Positions 19,905-29,372 are shown, numbered from the stretch's first letter. The stretch: 64,000 nt of DNA from Nocardioides sp. SYSU D00065 (GCF_017916425.1 NZ_JAFMSX010000001.1:806001-870000), one strand, 5' to 3'. Numbers and translations: made by a program. Notes: generated from the letters alone by a model not told the origin.

Positions 19905-20130
19905 CTGGTGCTCCTCGCGGTGCGTCGTACGACTCGGGCTCACCACGAGGACGACTGCGCCCGATCCCCGGGCGCGACCGCGGTACCACCTCGCTTGGGA
20001 TCCGGAGGATCCCCGCTTCGTTGCGGCTGTGTCGGGCCGTACCCGTCCGGTTCTAGTGAGGCCGCGGCCGGATCGCCGTACCCGTTCTTCCGGAGGCTCG
20101 CCGCTGATGACGGCTCAGACGCCTGCGGCG
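19905..20130 (-). promoter_or_regulatory. T-box riboswitch of ileS (translational, short stem I)
   Basis: Read on the minus strand, a short stem I region carries an AUC codon (20108-20106) in TCATCAGCGG. The conserved T-box follows as AGGTGGTACCGCGG, with UGGU at 19988-19985. UGGU matches the ACCA end of a tRNA with discriminator A, as tRNA-Ile has. Downstream, TCCTCGTGGTG (19951-19941) can pair over 11 bases with CACCGCGAGGA (19922-19912), which contains the ileS Shine-Dalgarno. This gives a sequestrator in place of a terminator. Uncharged tRNA-Ile should open the ribosome binding site. Confidence 0.85.
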
Positions 20131-20236
20131 ATCGTACGACCGTCCCGCGCGGGGGCGCCAATCGGTTCCGGCTCGCGCGGGCGGCGGCGTCGCAACTCGT
20201 TTGGTCCGTGCGCGGGCGGTGCGATTGGCTGGGTCC

Positions 20237-20782
20237 ATGGCGAACCCCGGATACGACGGCATGTGGCTCCCGGCGGAGGAGGACCCGCGGATGCAGATGG
20301 GACCGACCCGCGGTGAGCGCGAGTGCCTGGTCGGCTACCTCGAGCACTACCGGCAGACCCTCGCGCTCAAGTGCGACGGCCTCGACGCCCAGCAGCTCGC
20401 CCGCCGGGCCGTGCCGCCGTCGAACATCTCGCTGCTCGGCCTGGTGCGGCACATGGCGCGGGTCGAGCAGAGCTGGTTCCGGCGGGTGATCGAGGCCCGC
20501 ATGGACCTCCCGCGGCTGTTCCCCGACGAGGCCGAGGACGCCGGGTTCACCTTCCCCGAGGCCGACGACGAGCTGGTCCGGGTCAGCCACGACCTGTGGC
20601 AGTCGGAGATCGCGTACGCCCGCGAGGTGCTCGAGCGCACCGACCTGGACGCGATCGTCGACGTGCACGGCGAGCCGACCGAGGTGCGCGACATCGTCGT
20701 GCACATGATCGAGGAGTACGCGCGCCACTGCGGGCACGCCGACCTCGTGCGCGAGTGCATCGACGGGCGCGCCGGCCAGTAG
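20237..20782 (+). CDS. DinB-family (DUF664) protein
   Basis: 181 residues, a four-helix DinB/YfiT-like bundle: LVGYLEHYRQTLALKCDGL, ISLLGLVRHMARVEQSWFRR with the typical His, and the closing IVVHMIEEYARHCGHADLVRE with the two C-terminal histidines that usually complete the metal triad. In actinobacteria such proteins include mycothiol-dependent enzymes. That would fit an organism with mshB, but this gene has no linkage proving it. The ATG at 20237 is chosen because the upstream extension is Arg-rich and enters the ileS leader region. Confidence 0.85.
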   Translation: MANPGYDGMWLPAEEDPRMQMGPTRGERECLVGYLEHYRQTLALKCDGLDAQQLARRAVPPSNISLLGLVRHMARVEQSWFRRVIEARMDLPRLFPDEAEDAGFTFPEADDELVRVSHDLWQSEIAYAREVLERTDLDAIVDVHGEPTEVRDIVVHMIEEYARHCGHADLVRECIDGRAGQ

Positions 20783-20829
20783 CCGGGCACCTCCCGGGCC
20801 CGTGAGGCCGCCTCCGTACCCTTGCCCGC

Positions 20830-21771
20830 GTGACTGCTGCATCCGGCTACGGCCTGCTGACCCTCTCCTCGACCGGCTCGGGCGAGACCGTCCTCGACGC
20901 CTGGTTCCCCTCCCCCGTCCTCGGTGCGACCGAGGGCGAGGCGCCCGCGGAGCTCGTGGCGCTCGAGGGCGACGACGAGGCCCGCGCCGTGCGCCGCGAG
21001 GTGCGGCTCGTCGAGATCGCCGACCTCGACGAGGCGCCGGCGTCGACCGAGGACGTCTGGTTGCGCCTGCACCTGCTCTCCACCCGCCTGGTGAAGCCGC
21101 ACGGGCAGTCCCTGGACGGGATCTTCGGGCTCCTCGCCAACGTCGTGTGGACCTCCGCCGGCCCGTGCGCGGTCGAGGGCTTCGAGGCCACCCGCGCCCG
21201 CCTCCGGGCGAGCGGCCAGCACGTGACCGTCCACGGGGTCGACAAGTTCCCGCGCCTGGTCGACTACGTGATGCCGAGCGGCGTGCGCATCGCCGACGCC
21301 GACCGGGTCCGCCTGGGCGCGCACCTCGCCGAGGGCACGACCGTCATGCACGAGGGCTTCGTCAACTTCAACGCCGGCACCCTGGGCGCCTCGATGGTCG
21401 AGGGCCGGATCTCGGCCGGCGTGGTGGTCGGGGACGGCTCCGACGTCGGCGGCGGCGCGTCGATCATGGGGACGCTGTCGGGTGGTGGCAAGCAGGTGAT
21501 CTCGGTGGGCGAGCGCTGCCTGATCGGCGCCAACGCCGGCATCGGCATCTCCCTGGGCGACGACTGCGTCGTCGAGGCCGGGTGCTACGTCACCGCGGGC
21601 ACCAAGGTGACCGTCACCGACATGGACAGCAAGCCTCGGGTCGTCAAGGCCGCCACCCTCTCGGGCGTCGACAACGTCCTGTTCCGCCGCAACTCGGTCA
21701 GCGGAGCCATCGAGGCAGTGCCGTGGAAGGGCGAGGGCATCACCCTCAACGCGGCGCTGCACGCCAACTAG
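20830..21771 (+). CDS. dapD: Tetrahydrodipicolinate N-succinyltransferase
   Basis: 313 residues. The C-terminal two thirds is a left-handed parallel beta-helix with hexapeptide-type repeats (VRLGAHLAEGTTVMHEGFVN, GGGKQVISVGERCLIGANAGIG, VEAGCYVTAGTKV), as in the long actinobacterial DapD. It transfers succinate from succinyl-CoA to tetrahydrodipicolinate, committing it to the succinylase route of diaminopimelate synthesis. The GTG start follows TTGCCCGC closely with no clear ribosome binding site. The next gene begins 12 bases downstream and is probably cotranscribed. Confidence 0.93.
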   Translation: MTAASGYGLLTLSSTGSGETVLDAWFPSPVLGATEGEAPAELVALEGDDEARAVRREVRLVEIADLDEAPASTEDVWLRLHLLSTRLVKPHGQSLDGIFGLLANVVWTSAGPCAVEGFEATRARLRASGQHVTVHGVDKFPRLVDYVMPSGVRIADADRVRLGAHLAEGTTVMHEGFVNFNAGTLGASMVEGRISAGVVVGDGSDVGGGASIMGTLSGGGKQVISVGERCLIGANAGIGISLGDDCVVEAGCYVTAGTKVTVTDMDSKPRVVKAATLSGVDNVLFRRNSVSGAIEAVPWKGEGITLNAALHAN

Positions 21772-21783
21772 GACCGGGGCACC

Positions 21784-22752
21784 GTGCCGTCCCTGCGCGC
21801 GGCCGCCGTCGGCGCGGTGGTGGCGCTGGGCGCCGTCGCGACCGCCGTGGTGCTGGTGGACCGCGGCGGCATGCCGTCCGTCCTCGACTCCAGCGGCTGC
21901 ACCGCGGAGGTCGACGGGCACACGGTCGAGATCGATCTCGAGCAGGCCGAGAACGCCGCCCTGATCACCGCCATCTCCGTCGAGCGCGGCATGCCGGCGC
22001 GCGCCGCGAGCATCGCGCTGGCCACCGCCTTCCAGGAGTCCAAGCTCTACAACATCGACTACGGCGACCGCGACTCCGTCGGGCTGTTCCAGCAGCGCCC
22101 CTCGCAGGGCTGGGGCACGGTCCCCCAGCTGACCGACCCGGTCTACGCCACCCACGCCTTCTACGACGCCCTGGCGCAGGTCGAGGGCTACGAGGCCATG
22201 GAGATCACCGTGGCGGCGCAGGAGGTGCAGCGCTCGGCGTACCCCGACGCGTACGCCGACCACGAGCAGGACGCCCGCGCGCTGGCCTCGGCCCTGACCG
22301 GCAACTCGCCCGGGGCGCTGTGGTGCGACGTGCCCGGCGACGCCGAGGAGGCGAGCGACGAGCTGGACGAGACGGGGCTGGTCCCCCGCGCCAGCGTCGT
22401 GCGGCGCGACCTGGAGGAGCGGTTCGGCGCGCTGTCGCTCGGCGGGTTCCAGCCCGGCGGCGTCTCGAGCGGGCACATGGAGGGCTCGGCGCACTACGAG
22501 GGCCGGGCGATCGACGTGTTCTTCCGCCCGGTCACCGCCGACAACAAGAAGCGCGGCTGGGCGATGGCGAGCTACCTGGTGGCCCAGGCCGACCGGCTCG
22601 ACGTCCAGACGATCATCTTCGACGACCGGATCTGGCGCGCCGGCTCGCGCTCGGACGACGGATGGACCGACTACCGGGTGCCCTCGTCGTCCTCGGGCGA
22701 CCGGGCGATCCTCGAGCACCGCGACCACGTGCACGTCGACGTGTTCGACTGA
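21784..22752 (+). CDS. Secreted lysozyme-like plus M15/VanY-like cell-wall hydrolase
   Basis: 322 residues from a GTG. An N-terminal signal or anchor helix (about 5-25) is followed by a lysozyme/transglycosylase-like domain (about 55-170). There AFQESKLYN supplies a candidate catalytic Glu84 and DRDSVGLFQQRPSQGWG matches the usual (S/D)xGLFQ motif. A second domain (about 200-322) has GSAHYEGRAIDVFF (His237, Asp244) and EHRDHVHVDVF (His315, His317), the zinc-ligand pattern of D-Ala-D-Ala peptidases of the VanY/M15 type. One chain could thus cut both glycan and peptide. It follows dapD, also a cell-wall precursor gene. Confidence 0.75.
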   Translation: MPSLRAAAVGAVVALGAVATAVVLVDRGGMPSVLDSSGCTAEVDGHTVEIDLEQAENAALITAISVERGMPARAASIALATAFQESKLYNIDYGDRDSVGLFQQRPSQGWGTVPQLTDPVYATHAFYDALAQVEGYEAMEITVAAQEVQRSAYPDAYADHEQDARALASALTGNSPGALWCDVPGDAEEASDELDETGLVPRASVVRRDLEERFGALSLGGFQPGGVSSGHMEGSAHYEGRAIDVFFRPVTADNKKRGWAMASYLVAQADRLDVQTIIFDDRIWRAGSRSDDGWTDYRVPSSSSGDRAILEHRDHVHVDVFD

Positions 22753-22780
22753 CACCCGCTGAGTCGGGCGCGGCGCACCG

Positions 22781-23722
22781 TCACCGCGGACGGGCCTGCC
22801 AGTCCGGCTGCGAGCCGACGGCCAGCACCTTCCGGTGGCTCCCGTCGGACCGGGCGCGGATCAGGAGCTCGGTGCCCGTCGCCGAGCTGCTCAGCGCGAG
22901 GAAGTGGCCCGAGGGAGAGGCGGCCCCGCCGGTGTCGCCGTCGAGGGACGCGAAGCCCGGGTAGACGATCCGGCTCGGAGCGTCCGGCTCCTCGCCGTAC
23001 TGGCCGGTGTCCGCCTCGGACCAGCCGAACTGGCCGTCCGGCCCCCAGAACAGGTCCGACCACTCGAGGTAGCCGCAGCAGTCGGCACCGGTGGCGGCGT
23101 ACTGGCGGCGCTCGCCGGTGTCGAGGTGGACGTGGTCCATCCGGTCGTCGAAGTAGCAGTCGGAGTGGTTGAGCACCGCGATCCGCGAGCCGTCCGGCGA
23201 CCAGGCCACGAAGCGGTCGACCAGCACCTCCTGCGCCTCGCCGTCACCGGAGTCGCACCAGCCCCCGGTGGGCACGGCGCTCACGGGCCGCGGGGCTCCG
23301 TGCGGCGCGCGCGACCGGATCGTCACCAGCCGCCCGCCGGCGGCGTACGCGAGGGTGCGCCCGTCGGGCGACCAGGTGGCAGTGGTCGAGGTGACGTCGC
23401 CCGAGCGGGTCACCGGGCGCTTGAACGCACCGCCCGAGGCCATCACCCACACGTCGCGCCTGCCGTCGACCTCGTGGATGTACGCGATCCGGCGCCCGTC
23501 GGGGGACCAGGTCGGCCCGGAGTTGCGACCCGTGTGCGTCAACTGCTTCTCGTCGCCGCCCCAGCGATCGATCGTGTGGACCTGCTCGCCGCGGACGAAG
23601 GCGATCCGTCCGTCGAGCCGCCCGAAGGACCCGCCCGCGCTCGCGGGCGCCGTGAGAGCGGCGAGTCCCGACGCGACGACGAGGAGGAGGGCGAGGACGG
23701 CACGTGCGGCACGTCGCGACAT
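22781..23722 (-). CDS. Secreted TolB-like WD40 beta-propeller protein
   Basis: 313 residues. A signal peptide (about 1-29, ending APASAGG) precedes several beta-propeller blades with the TolB/PD40 hallmark: SPDGRRIAYI, SPDGRTLAYA and SPDGSRIAVL. Two Cys-containing loops (GWCDSGDG and GADCCGYLEW) are unusual and could form disulphides. Such proteins usually bind partners or ligands in the envelope. No Tol or Pal genes are nearby. The ATG at 23722 excludes an Arg-rich upstream frame that overlaps dapC. Confidence 0.8.
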   Translation of the reverse strand: MSRRAARAVLALLLVVASGLAALTAPASAGGSFGRLDGRIAFVRGEQVHTIDRWGGDEKQLTHTGRNSGPTWSPDGRRIAYIHEVDGRRDVWVMASGGAFKRPVTRSGDVTSTTATWSPDGRTLAYAAGGRLVTIRSRAPHGAPRPVSAVPTGGWCDSGDGEAQEVLVDRFVAWSPDGSRIAVLNHSDCYFDDRMDHVHLDTGERRQYAATGADCCGYLEWSDLFWGPDGQFGWSEADTGQYGEEPDAPSRIVYPGFASLDGDTGGAASPSGHFLALSSSATGTELLIRARSDGSHRKVLAVGSQPDWQARPR

Positions 23723-23859
23723 GGCACCGTGGCTTTCGTGGAGGGCTCGGGCTGACCTCTCGAGGCTAGGAACTGCCGCGTCCGGGCGCATGCCCAACCG
23801 TGGGGATAGCCCCGTCCAGGCCGACCGAGGCCCGGGCCGACCCTGGGACCGGTAGACCG

Positions 23860-24978
23860 TCAGCCGGCGAGGCGTGCGGCGGCGGCCGCGACCCGCTCGT
23901 CGGTGGCGGTGAAGGCCACCCGGACGTGCTCGCGGCCGGCCGCGCCGTAGAACTCGCCGGGGGCGACGAGGATCCCCTGCTCGGCGAGCTCGCCCACCGT
24001 GCGCCAGCAGTCCTCGCCGCGGGTGGCCCACAGGTAGAGCGAGGCCTCGGAGTGGTCGATGCGGAACCCGGCCGACTCCAGGGCGGCCCGGAGCGTGCTG
24101 CGCCGGGCGGCGTAGCGCGCGTGCTGCTCGTCGGCGTGCGCATCGTCGGCGAGCGCGGCGATCATCGCGCGCTGCTGCGGACCGGGCATCTGGAGCCCGA
24201 GGTTCTTGCGGACGGCGAGCAGCTCCTTCACCAGGGCGGGATCCCCGGCGACGAAGGCGCAGCGGTAGCCGGCCAGGTTGGAGCGCTTGGACAGCGAGTG
24301 GACCGCGAGCACCCCGTCGAGCGACCCGCCCGTGATCCGCGGGTCGAGGATCGACAGCGGCGGCTCGCCCTCCCACGCGCACTCGATGTAGCACTCGTCG
24401 GAGACGAGGATCGTGCCGCGCTCGCGGCACCAGTCCACGACCTTGCGCAGGTGCTCCAGCGGGAGCACGCGCCCGCTGGGGTTGGCGGGGCTGTTGAGCC
24501 ACAGCAGCCGCGGCGTGCGCGGCCCGAACGCCGTCAGCGAGTCGGTGGCCAGGCTGTCGGCGCCGGCGAGCGCCGCACCGACCTCGTACGTCGGGTAGGC
24601 CAGGGCCGGATAGCCCACGAGGTCGCCTGCGCCGATGCCCAGGTGCAGCGCCATGGAGCCGATCAGCTCCTTGGAGCCGGTCACCGGCAGCACCGCGTCG
24701 AGCCCGAGGCCGGTCACGCCGTGGCGGCGCGACAGCCAGTCGATCGCGGCCTGACGCGTCGCCTCGAGCCCGATGGTGGTCGGGTAGCCCGGGGAGTCGC
24801 TCGCGGCGCGCAGGGCGTCCTGGACGACCGCGGGCGTGGAGTCGACGGGCGTGCCGACCGACAGGTCGCAGACGCCGTCAGGATGGGCGCGCGCCGTCGC
24901 GGCGTACGCCGTGAGCTTGTCCCAGGGGAAGTCCGGGAGGCGGCCGGAGACCGGCCCGCCGCCCGGGACGGGCGTCAC
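23860..24978 (-). CDS. dapC: Succinyldiaminopimelate transaminase
   Basis: 372 residues of the fold-type I aminotransferase family. The PLP lysine is Lys231 in [24 protein letters not shown] and [14 protein letters not shown] are the usual phosphate- and ring-contact motifs. The GTG start overlaps the stop of the ferredoxin gene (GTGA), a pairing of fdxA and dapC that is conserved in actinobacteria. With dapD and dapE in the same window, it completes three of the four succinylase-branch steps that lead from tetrahydrodipicolinate towards meso-DAP. Confidence 0.92.
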   Translation of the reverse strand: MTPVPGGGPVSGRLPDFPWDKLTAYAATARAHPDGVCDLSVGTPVDSTPAVVQDALRAASDSPGYPTTIGLEATRQAAIDWLSRRHGVTGLGLDAVLPVTGSKELIGSMALHLGIGAGDLVGYPALAYPTYEVGAALAGADSLATDSLTAFGPRTPRLLWLNSPANPSGRVLPLEHLRKVVDWCRERGTILVSDECYIECAWEGEPPLSILDPRITGGSLDGVLAVHSLSKRSNLAGYRCAFVAGDPALVKELLAVRKNLGLQMPGPQQRAMIAALADDAHADEQHARYAARRSTLRAALESAGFRIDHSEASLYLWATRGEDCWRTVGELAEQGILVAPGEFYGAAGREHVRVAFTATDERVAAAAARLAG

Positions 24979-25301
24979 TCGTCGTGCTCCTGCGGCGGCA
25001 GCGCCGCGACCATCTCGTGGTCCTTGTCGATCAGGCCCATCTTCGCCGCGCCGCCCGGCGAGCCGAGGTCGTCGAAGAAGTGGACGTTGGCGTCGTAGTA
25101 GCCCTTCCACTCCTCCGGGGTGTCGTCCTCGTAGAAGATCGCCTCGACCGGGCACACCGGCTCGCACGCGCCGCAGTCGACGCATTCGTCGGGGTGGATG
25201 TAAAGCATCCGCTTGCCCTCGTAGATGCAGTCGACGGGGCACTCGTCGACGCACGCGCGGTCCTTGAGGTCGACACACGGCTGGGCGATGACGTAGGTCA
25301 C
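24975..25301 (-). CDS. fdxA: 7Fe-type ferredoxin
   Basis: 108 residues from a GTG with AGGAGG 5 bases upstream. The N-terminal [20 protein letters not shown] begins a [3Fe-4S]/[4Fe-4S] cluster pattern, followed by CPVDC and [12 protein letters not shown]. The C-terminal half ([20 protein letters not shown]) is the extension typical of actinobacterial FdxA. It is a small cytoplasmic electron carrier, possibly serving P450s or other oxidoreductases. Its stop overlaps the dapC start. Confidence 0.95.
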   Translation of the reverse strand: MTYVIAQPCVDLKDRACVDECPVDCIYEGKRMLYIHPDECVDCGACEPVCPVEAIFYEDDTPEEWKGYYDANVHFFDDLGSPGGAAKMGLIDKDHEMVAALPPQEHDE

Positions 25302-25363
25302 CAGGTCCTCCTGGGCACGGATGGGGGAACGATGGTCGAGCGCCTCCACTCTAGTATCCGGGC

Positions 25364-26275
25364 ATGCCCGAGACGTCAGAACCCCACACCGTGGGCACCG
25401 GCGTGGGCAGGCACACGCTCGGGCCCCACGTGGTGGGGCAGCGGATCGTCGTGCGCCACCTGCTTCCCGACGGCCGGGCCACCGACGTCCTGGGCACCTG
25501 TACGGCGTGGGGCGCGGAGTCGCTGACCCTCGACCGCGACGGTCACGGACCGGTCGAGGTCGCCCTGGCCGCCGTGGTGACCGGCAAGCCGGTGCCGCCG
25601 CGCGCGTCGGTGCGGGCGCGGGTGCCGGCGCGCGAGGTGGAGGAGCACGTCTCGGCGCTCTGGTCCACCACGACCACCGAGCCGCTCGGCGCCTGGCTGC
25701 TGCGCGCGTCGCCGCCCCACGGCGGCCGGCTGCGCCGCCGCGGCAACTCCGCCCTCGCCATGGACGAGCCCGGCATCGGCTGGGCCGACGCCGTGTGGCG
25801 CGTCCGGGAGTTCTACGCCGCCCTCGAGCAGCCGCCGCTCATCCAGGTGCAGCCCGGCTCGGCGGTCGAGACGACCCTGGCCGCGCTCGGCTTCTCGCCG
25901 ATCGGCAGCGGGGACGCCCACGCGCAGCTGGCGCCGGTCCCGCAGGCCCTGCGCTCGCTGCGCACGGCGGCACCGGACGTCCCCGTCGACCTGGCCGAGG
26001 CCGACGACCGTGCCACGGCGACGGTCCGCGACGACGCCACCGGGACCGGCGTGCTGTCCGGCGACTGGCTGCTGGTCGAGGGACTCGCCGTCGACCCCGC
26101 CCAGCGCCGCCGGGGCCTGGCGAGCGCCGTCCTCGCCGAGCTGCTGGACTGGGGCGCCGCACGCGGCGCGCGCACGGCGATGCTCCACGTGGAGACGGCC
26201 AACGCGGGAGCGCTGGCGCTCTACGCCCGGCACGGCTTCGTCACCCACCACACCAACCGCTACCTGGCCGGCTGA
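25364..26275 (+). CDS. GNAT-family N-acetyltransferase
   Basis: 303 residues. A weakly conserved N-terminal half begins with a small beta domain ([22 protein letters not shown]). The C-terminal GNAT domain has the acetyl-CoA loop in [20 protein letters not shown] and the closing [18 protein letters not shown]. The substrate is unknown. It is divergent from fdxA across 62 bases and the fdxA/GNAT neighbourhood recurs in related actinobacteria. It may acetylate an amino group of a small molecule or a protein N-terminus. Confidence 0.85.
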   Translation: MPETSEPHTVGTGVGRHTLGPHVVGQRIVVRHLLPDGRATDVLGTCTAWGAESLTLDRDGHGPVEVALAAVVTGKPVPPRASVRARVPAREVEEHVSALWSTTTTEPLGAWLLRASPPHGGRLRRRGNSALAMDEPGIGWADAVWRVREFYAALEQPPLIQVQPGSAVETTLAALGFSPIGSGDAHAQLAPVPQALRSLRTAAPDVPVDLAEADDRATATVRDDATGTGVLSGDWLLVEGLAVDPAQRRRGLASAVLAELLDWGAARGARTAMLHVETANAGALALYARHGFVTHHTNRYLAG

Positions 26276-26286
26276 GGCTCCCGCGG

Positions 26287-28035
26287 CTACTGGTCGACGG
26301 CGTCGGGGTTGGTGCAGATGACCGTGTCGCTCGGCGTGTAGGTGGTGTGGAAGACCTCGTCGTCGCGGGTCTCGGTGTTGCCGTTGACCGGCCGGAAGTA
26401 GCGCACCACGTCGATGTCGAACCCGCCGTAGCCCTGGTTGGGGTGGCAGGTCAGGTCGTCGATGCGGCGCACCTTGGGCTGGGTGATGTTGTAGCGCTCG
26501 CCGGTGGTCGTGGTGATGTCCCAGTACTTGGTGGAGTACATGGTCGCGGTCACCACGCCCGAGGACGACGGGGTCGACGGGGTCACGTTGGTGTCGATGA
26601 GCACGCCGTAGGGGGTGTCGTTGCGGAAGCGCAGGTCCACCGCACCCCACGCGACGGTCGCCTCCCGACCCACCGGGTAGCGGTCGATGTAGAACGAGTG
26701 CGGCTTGTGCTCGACGTCCTCGAGCCCGGCGAAGAACATCGCGTTGAACAAGGTGGTGGCCATCTGCGAGACGCCCCCGCCGAGGTCCTGGACGAGGATG
26801 CCGTCGCTGATGACGTAGCCCTTGGTGAACCCGTTCTCCTCGGTCCGCTCGCCGACGGTGTCGTTGAGGGAGAACGTCTCGCCGGGCTTGAGCAGCGTGC
26901 CGTCGATGATCTCGGCGGCGCGGCCGATGTTGATGTTGCGGTAGTCGGCGTGGGGGAAGTAGGTGGTGAAGGTCGAGACCTGCTCGCGCACCTTGAGCGC
27001 GCGTGCCTCGCGGGTGGTGAACTCCGGCTGCGCCACTTGGGAGTCCAGCTCGAGCGTGCGCTCCCCCTGCGGCTGGGCGACCACGTCCAGGAAGCCGGCC
27101 TCCAGCTGCGCGCGGTCGAAGGTGACCCCCGGCTTGGCGGGCACGACCTGCGGCTTGCCGCCGACCAGGGCGACGGTGGCGTCGACCGGCGCGCCGGTGG
27201 TGATCCGGGTGCCGACGACCTCCGCGAGCCGTTGCGCGTCGAGCGTCGGCACGAGCTCACCGCCCGTCGGCACCAGGCTCAGCGCGCTGGTGTAGTCGGC
27301 TGGCGAGATCGTGACGTCCGAGCCCTCGAAGCGGAGGGTCACCGGCGCCGCGACCGCCGGGGAGGCGAAGGCGTCGAGCGCCTCCTGGACGTCGCCGGCG
27401 TCGATGTCGGGCACCACGTCCGTCGTCTGCAGGGCGACCACTCCGGGAGCGTCCTGGAGGTACGCCTCCCGCAGCGCGCCGAGGGTGTCGCTGGGGTCGA
27501 GCGCCCGGCCGGTCGTGGCGTCGGTCGTCTCGATCCGGCCGCCGTCGAAGGCGACGGCGCCGTCGCGCGCGGGGGTGCCGTGCTCCTCGTCGAGGCGCGC
27601 CAGGTAGGCGTTGTAGGCAGCCTCGTCGACCGTCACCTCGGCCTCGAACGAGTCGCCGCCGGTGAAGTAGTCCCACAGCCGCTGGGGGTCCCAGCTGCGC
27701 TCCCCGCCCGCCTCGGCGACGGACGCCTCGTAGTCCACGCCCAGCCCGAGCGCGGCGGGGTCGATCTCGACCGGCTTGCCGTCGATCGTGGCGGCGATGG
27801 GACGGGCGACCTCGTCGGCGAGCCCGGCCCGGAGCCGCTGCGCCGCCTCGCCCTGCGGGTGCCCGCCGATGCGTACGCCGGACACGGTCGTGCCGCGCGG
27901 GACCTTGTCGCCGGCGGCGTAGTGGGCGGCGACGTAGAGGCCGCCGAAGAGGAGCACGAGCGCGAACAGCATCCAGAGGACGACCTTGGCACCCGCCTTC
28001 TCGCGGGGCTGGGCGTCGCTGCGTGGGGTCGGCAC
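26287..28035 (-). CDS. VanW-family protein with peptidoglycan-binding-like repeats
   Basis: 582 residues. A cytoplasmic tail and a membrane helix (about 18-40) are followed by two PG_binding_4-like domains (including VPRGTTVSGVRIGGHPQGEA and later repeats, up to about 320). The VanW domain comes next (YRNINIGRAAEIIDGTLLKP, VISDGILVQDLGGGVSQMATTLFNAMFFAGLE, about 345-480). VanW proteins occur in some vancomycin-resistance clusters but most are housekeeping envelope proteins of unknown activity. No van genes are near, so no resistance is implied. The GTG start at 28035 sits well before the helix. Confidence 0.88.
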   Translation of the reverse strand: MPTPRSDAQPREKAGAKVVLWMLFALVLLFGGLYVAAHYAAGDKVPRGTTVSGVRIGGHPQGEAAQRLRAGLADEVARPIAATIDGKPVEIDPAALGLGVDYEASVAEAGGERSWDPQRLWDYFTGGDSFEAEVTVDEAAYNAYLARLDEEHGTPARDGAVAFDGGRIETTDATTGRALDPSDTLGALREAYLQDAPGVVALQTTDVVPDIDAGDVQEALDAFASPAVAAPVTLRFEGSDVTISPADYTSALSLVPTGGELVPTLDAQRLAEVVGTRITTGAPVDATVALVGGKPQVVPAKPGVTFDRAQLEAGFLDVVAQPQGERTLELDSQVAQPEFTTREARALKVREQVSTFTTYFPHADYRNINIGRAAEIIDGTLLKPGETFSLNDTVGERTEENGFTKGYVISDGILVQDLGGGVSQMATTLFNAMFFAGLEDVEHKPHSFYIDRYPVGREATVAWGAVDLRFRNDTPYGVLIDTNVTPSTPSSSGVVTATMYSTKYWDITTTTGERYNITQPKVRRIDDLTCHPNQGYGGFDIDVVRYFRPVNGNTETRDDEVFHTTYTPSDTVICTNPDAVDQ

Positions 28036-28044
28036 GCGGCGAGT

Positions 28045-28407
28045 TTAGGTGGCCGGACGGCGAACTCCGGGATCCTCGACCTCGTCCGGCGCCGTCGAGG
28101 TCCGGCTCCGGACCGTGGCGAGGGCGGCCATCAGGAGCACCGCCGAGCCCGCCAGGAGGGACCAGCCGGCGGCGTCGGCGGCGACCAAGTAGCCGCCGGC
28201 CGGACGCGGCAGGGCGCCGCGCAGGACCGGGACGCACCACCCGAGCGCGAAGAGCACCCGGGCAGCGCCGGGCGGGAGCCAGGCGAGCACGGCCACGCCC
28301 GTGACGAGGGCGAGTCCCAGCCCCCACCAGCGCTGGTGCAGCAGCGTGCCGGCGGCCCCGGACAGCGCCCCGGCCAGGGCCGCGGCGAGGACCAGCAGGG
28401 CCCTCAC
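28045..28407 (-). CDS. Four-helix membrane protein downstream of mshB
   Basis: 120 residues with four hydrophobic segments, the first starting directly at the N-terminus (VRALLVLAAALAGALSGAAG), and a polar C-terminus with TVRSRTSTAPDEVEDPG. The GTG overlaps the mshB stop as GTGA, so the two are translationally coupled. A small membrane protein after mshB is common in actinobacteria. No function is known to me. Confidence 0.75.
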   Translation of the reverse strand: MRALLVLAAALAGALSGAAGTLLHQRWWGLGLALVTGVAVLAWLPPGAARVLFALGWCVPVLRGALPRPAGGYLVAADAAGWSLLAGSAVLLMAALATVRSRTSTAPDEVEDPGVRRPAT

Positions 28408-29306
28408 AGGCCGGCGAAGAGGTCCTCCTCGTACCCGTCGGCAGCGACCGGGCCGGGCGTGCCCTTGACCAGGCGATAGAACTCCTCGGACCACCAGGAG
28501 TGACCGCTCTCGGCGCCGGCGAAGAACTCGCCGTCGGGGCGGACCTGCGTCGCGTGCTTGGCCAGGGCGTCCATCTTGCGCTGGACCGTGGCGGTGCCGT
28601 CGACGCGGGCGCTGATGAGCTCGTCGGGAGTCACGAACGGCGGCAGCTTGCCGTCGGGCTCCAGGCCGGCGAACGTCTCGGTGTCACCGGCCGCGCGCAG
28701 CTGGCGCAGGCTCTCGCGCATCCGCGACTCGCTCATCGCAGTCCAGTAGATCTTCGCGATGTCGTGCGGCTCGCCGAGGTGGAGCTTGTAGGACGGCGCG
28801 GCGGCGAGCTGGGCAGCGTACATCGCCACGCGGTGCGCCTGGATGTGGTCGGGGTGTCCGTAGCCGCCGAACTCGTCGTAGGTCACCAGCACCTGCGGCC
28901 GCACCTCGCGGATCACCTTCACCAGCTCGTCGGCGGCCTCGTTGAGGTCGGCGGTCCAGAAGGCGTTGTCGGGGATGGTCTCCGCGGGGATCGCGTGACC
29001 CTCGGCGTGCCAGGCCATTCCGGAGTCGTGGAAGCGCCCGAAGCCGCCCAGGAACCGGTGGTCGGTCACGCCGAGGACCTTCATGGCCTCCTCGAGCTCA
29101 CCGCGTCGGTGCTCGCCGAGACCGCCCTTCTCCTCGTAGGCCAGGTGGGCGAGCTCGGGCACCAGCACCTCGCCCATCTCGCCGGCGGTGCAGGTCACGA
29201 GGGTCACGCCGACGCCCTCGTCGACGTAGCGGGCCATGGTGGCGCCGTTGTTGATGCACTCGTCGTCGGGGTGGGCGTGGACGAGGAGCAGGCGGTGGTC
29301 GGTCAT
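28404..29306 (-). CDS. mshB: MshB, GlcNAc-inositol deacetylase of mycothiol synthesis
   Basis: 300 residues of the LmbE-like zinc hydrolase family. VHAHPDDE supplies the zinc-binding HxxDD and catalytic Asp, and YGHPDHIQAH supplies the second His group. VTCTAGEMGEV and RFHDSGM align with MshB rather than with mycothiol S-conjugate amidase. It removes the acetyl group from GlcNAc-myo-inositol, the second committed step of mycothiol synthesis, which marks the host as an actinobacterium. The ATG at 29306 has no competing start. Confidence 0.92.
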   Translation of the reverse strand: MTDHRLLLVHAHPDDECINNGATMARYVDEGVGVTLVTCTAGEMGEVLVPELAHLAYEEKGGLGEHRRGELEEAMKVLGVTDHRFLGGFGRFHDSGMAWHAEGHAIPAETIPDNAFWTADLNEAADELVKVIREVRPQVLVTYDEFGGYGHPDHIQAHRVAMYAAQLAAAPSYKLHLGEPHDIAKIYWTAMSESRMRESLRQLRAAGDTETFAGLEPDGKLPPFVTPDELISARVDGTATVQRKMDALAKHATQVRPDGEFFAGAESGHSWWSEEFYRLVKGTPGPVAADGYEEDLFAGL

Positions 29307-29372
29307 GGGCTCCAGCCTAGGAGTCGTCTCCGACAGGCGGGCCCTCGACGGCGTACGCCCGGCGCGGCGCGG

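Noticed and set aside
16686..20489. Very long plus-strand open frame opposite ileS
   Set aside because: Low-complexity Arg/Val/Gly-rich translation with no domain. It is the antisense shadow of ileS, expected at this GC content. The same holds for long frames at 25321-28479 and 47516-50833.
26287..28035. VanW protein as a vancomycin-resistance determinant
   Set aside because: No vanHAX, vanRS or ligase genes in the window, and VanW proteins are common outside resistance clusters.
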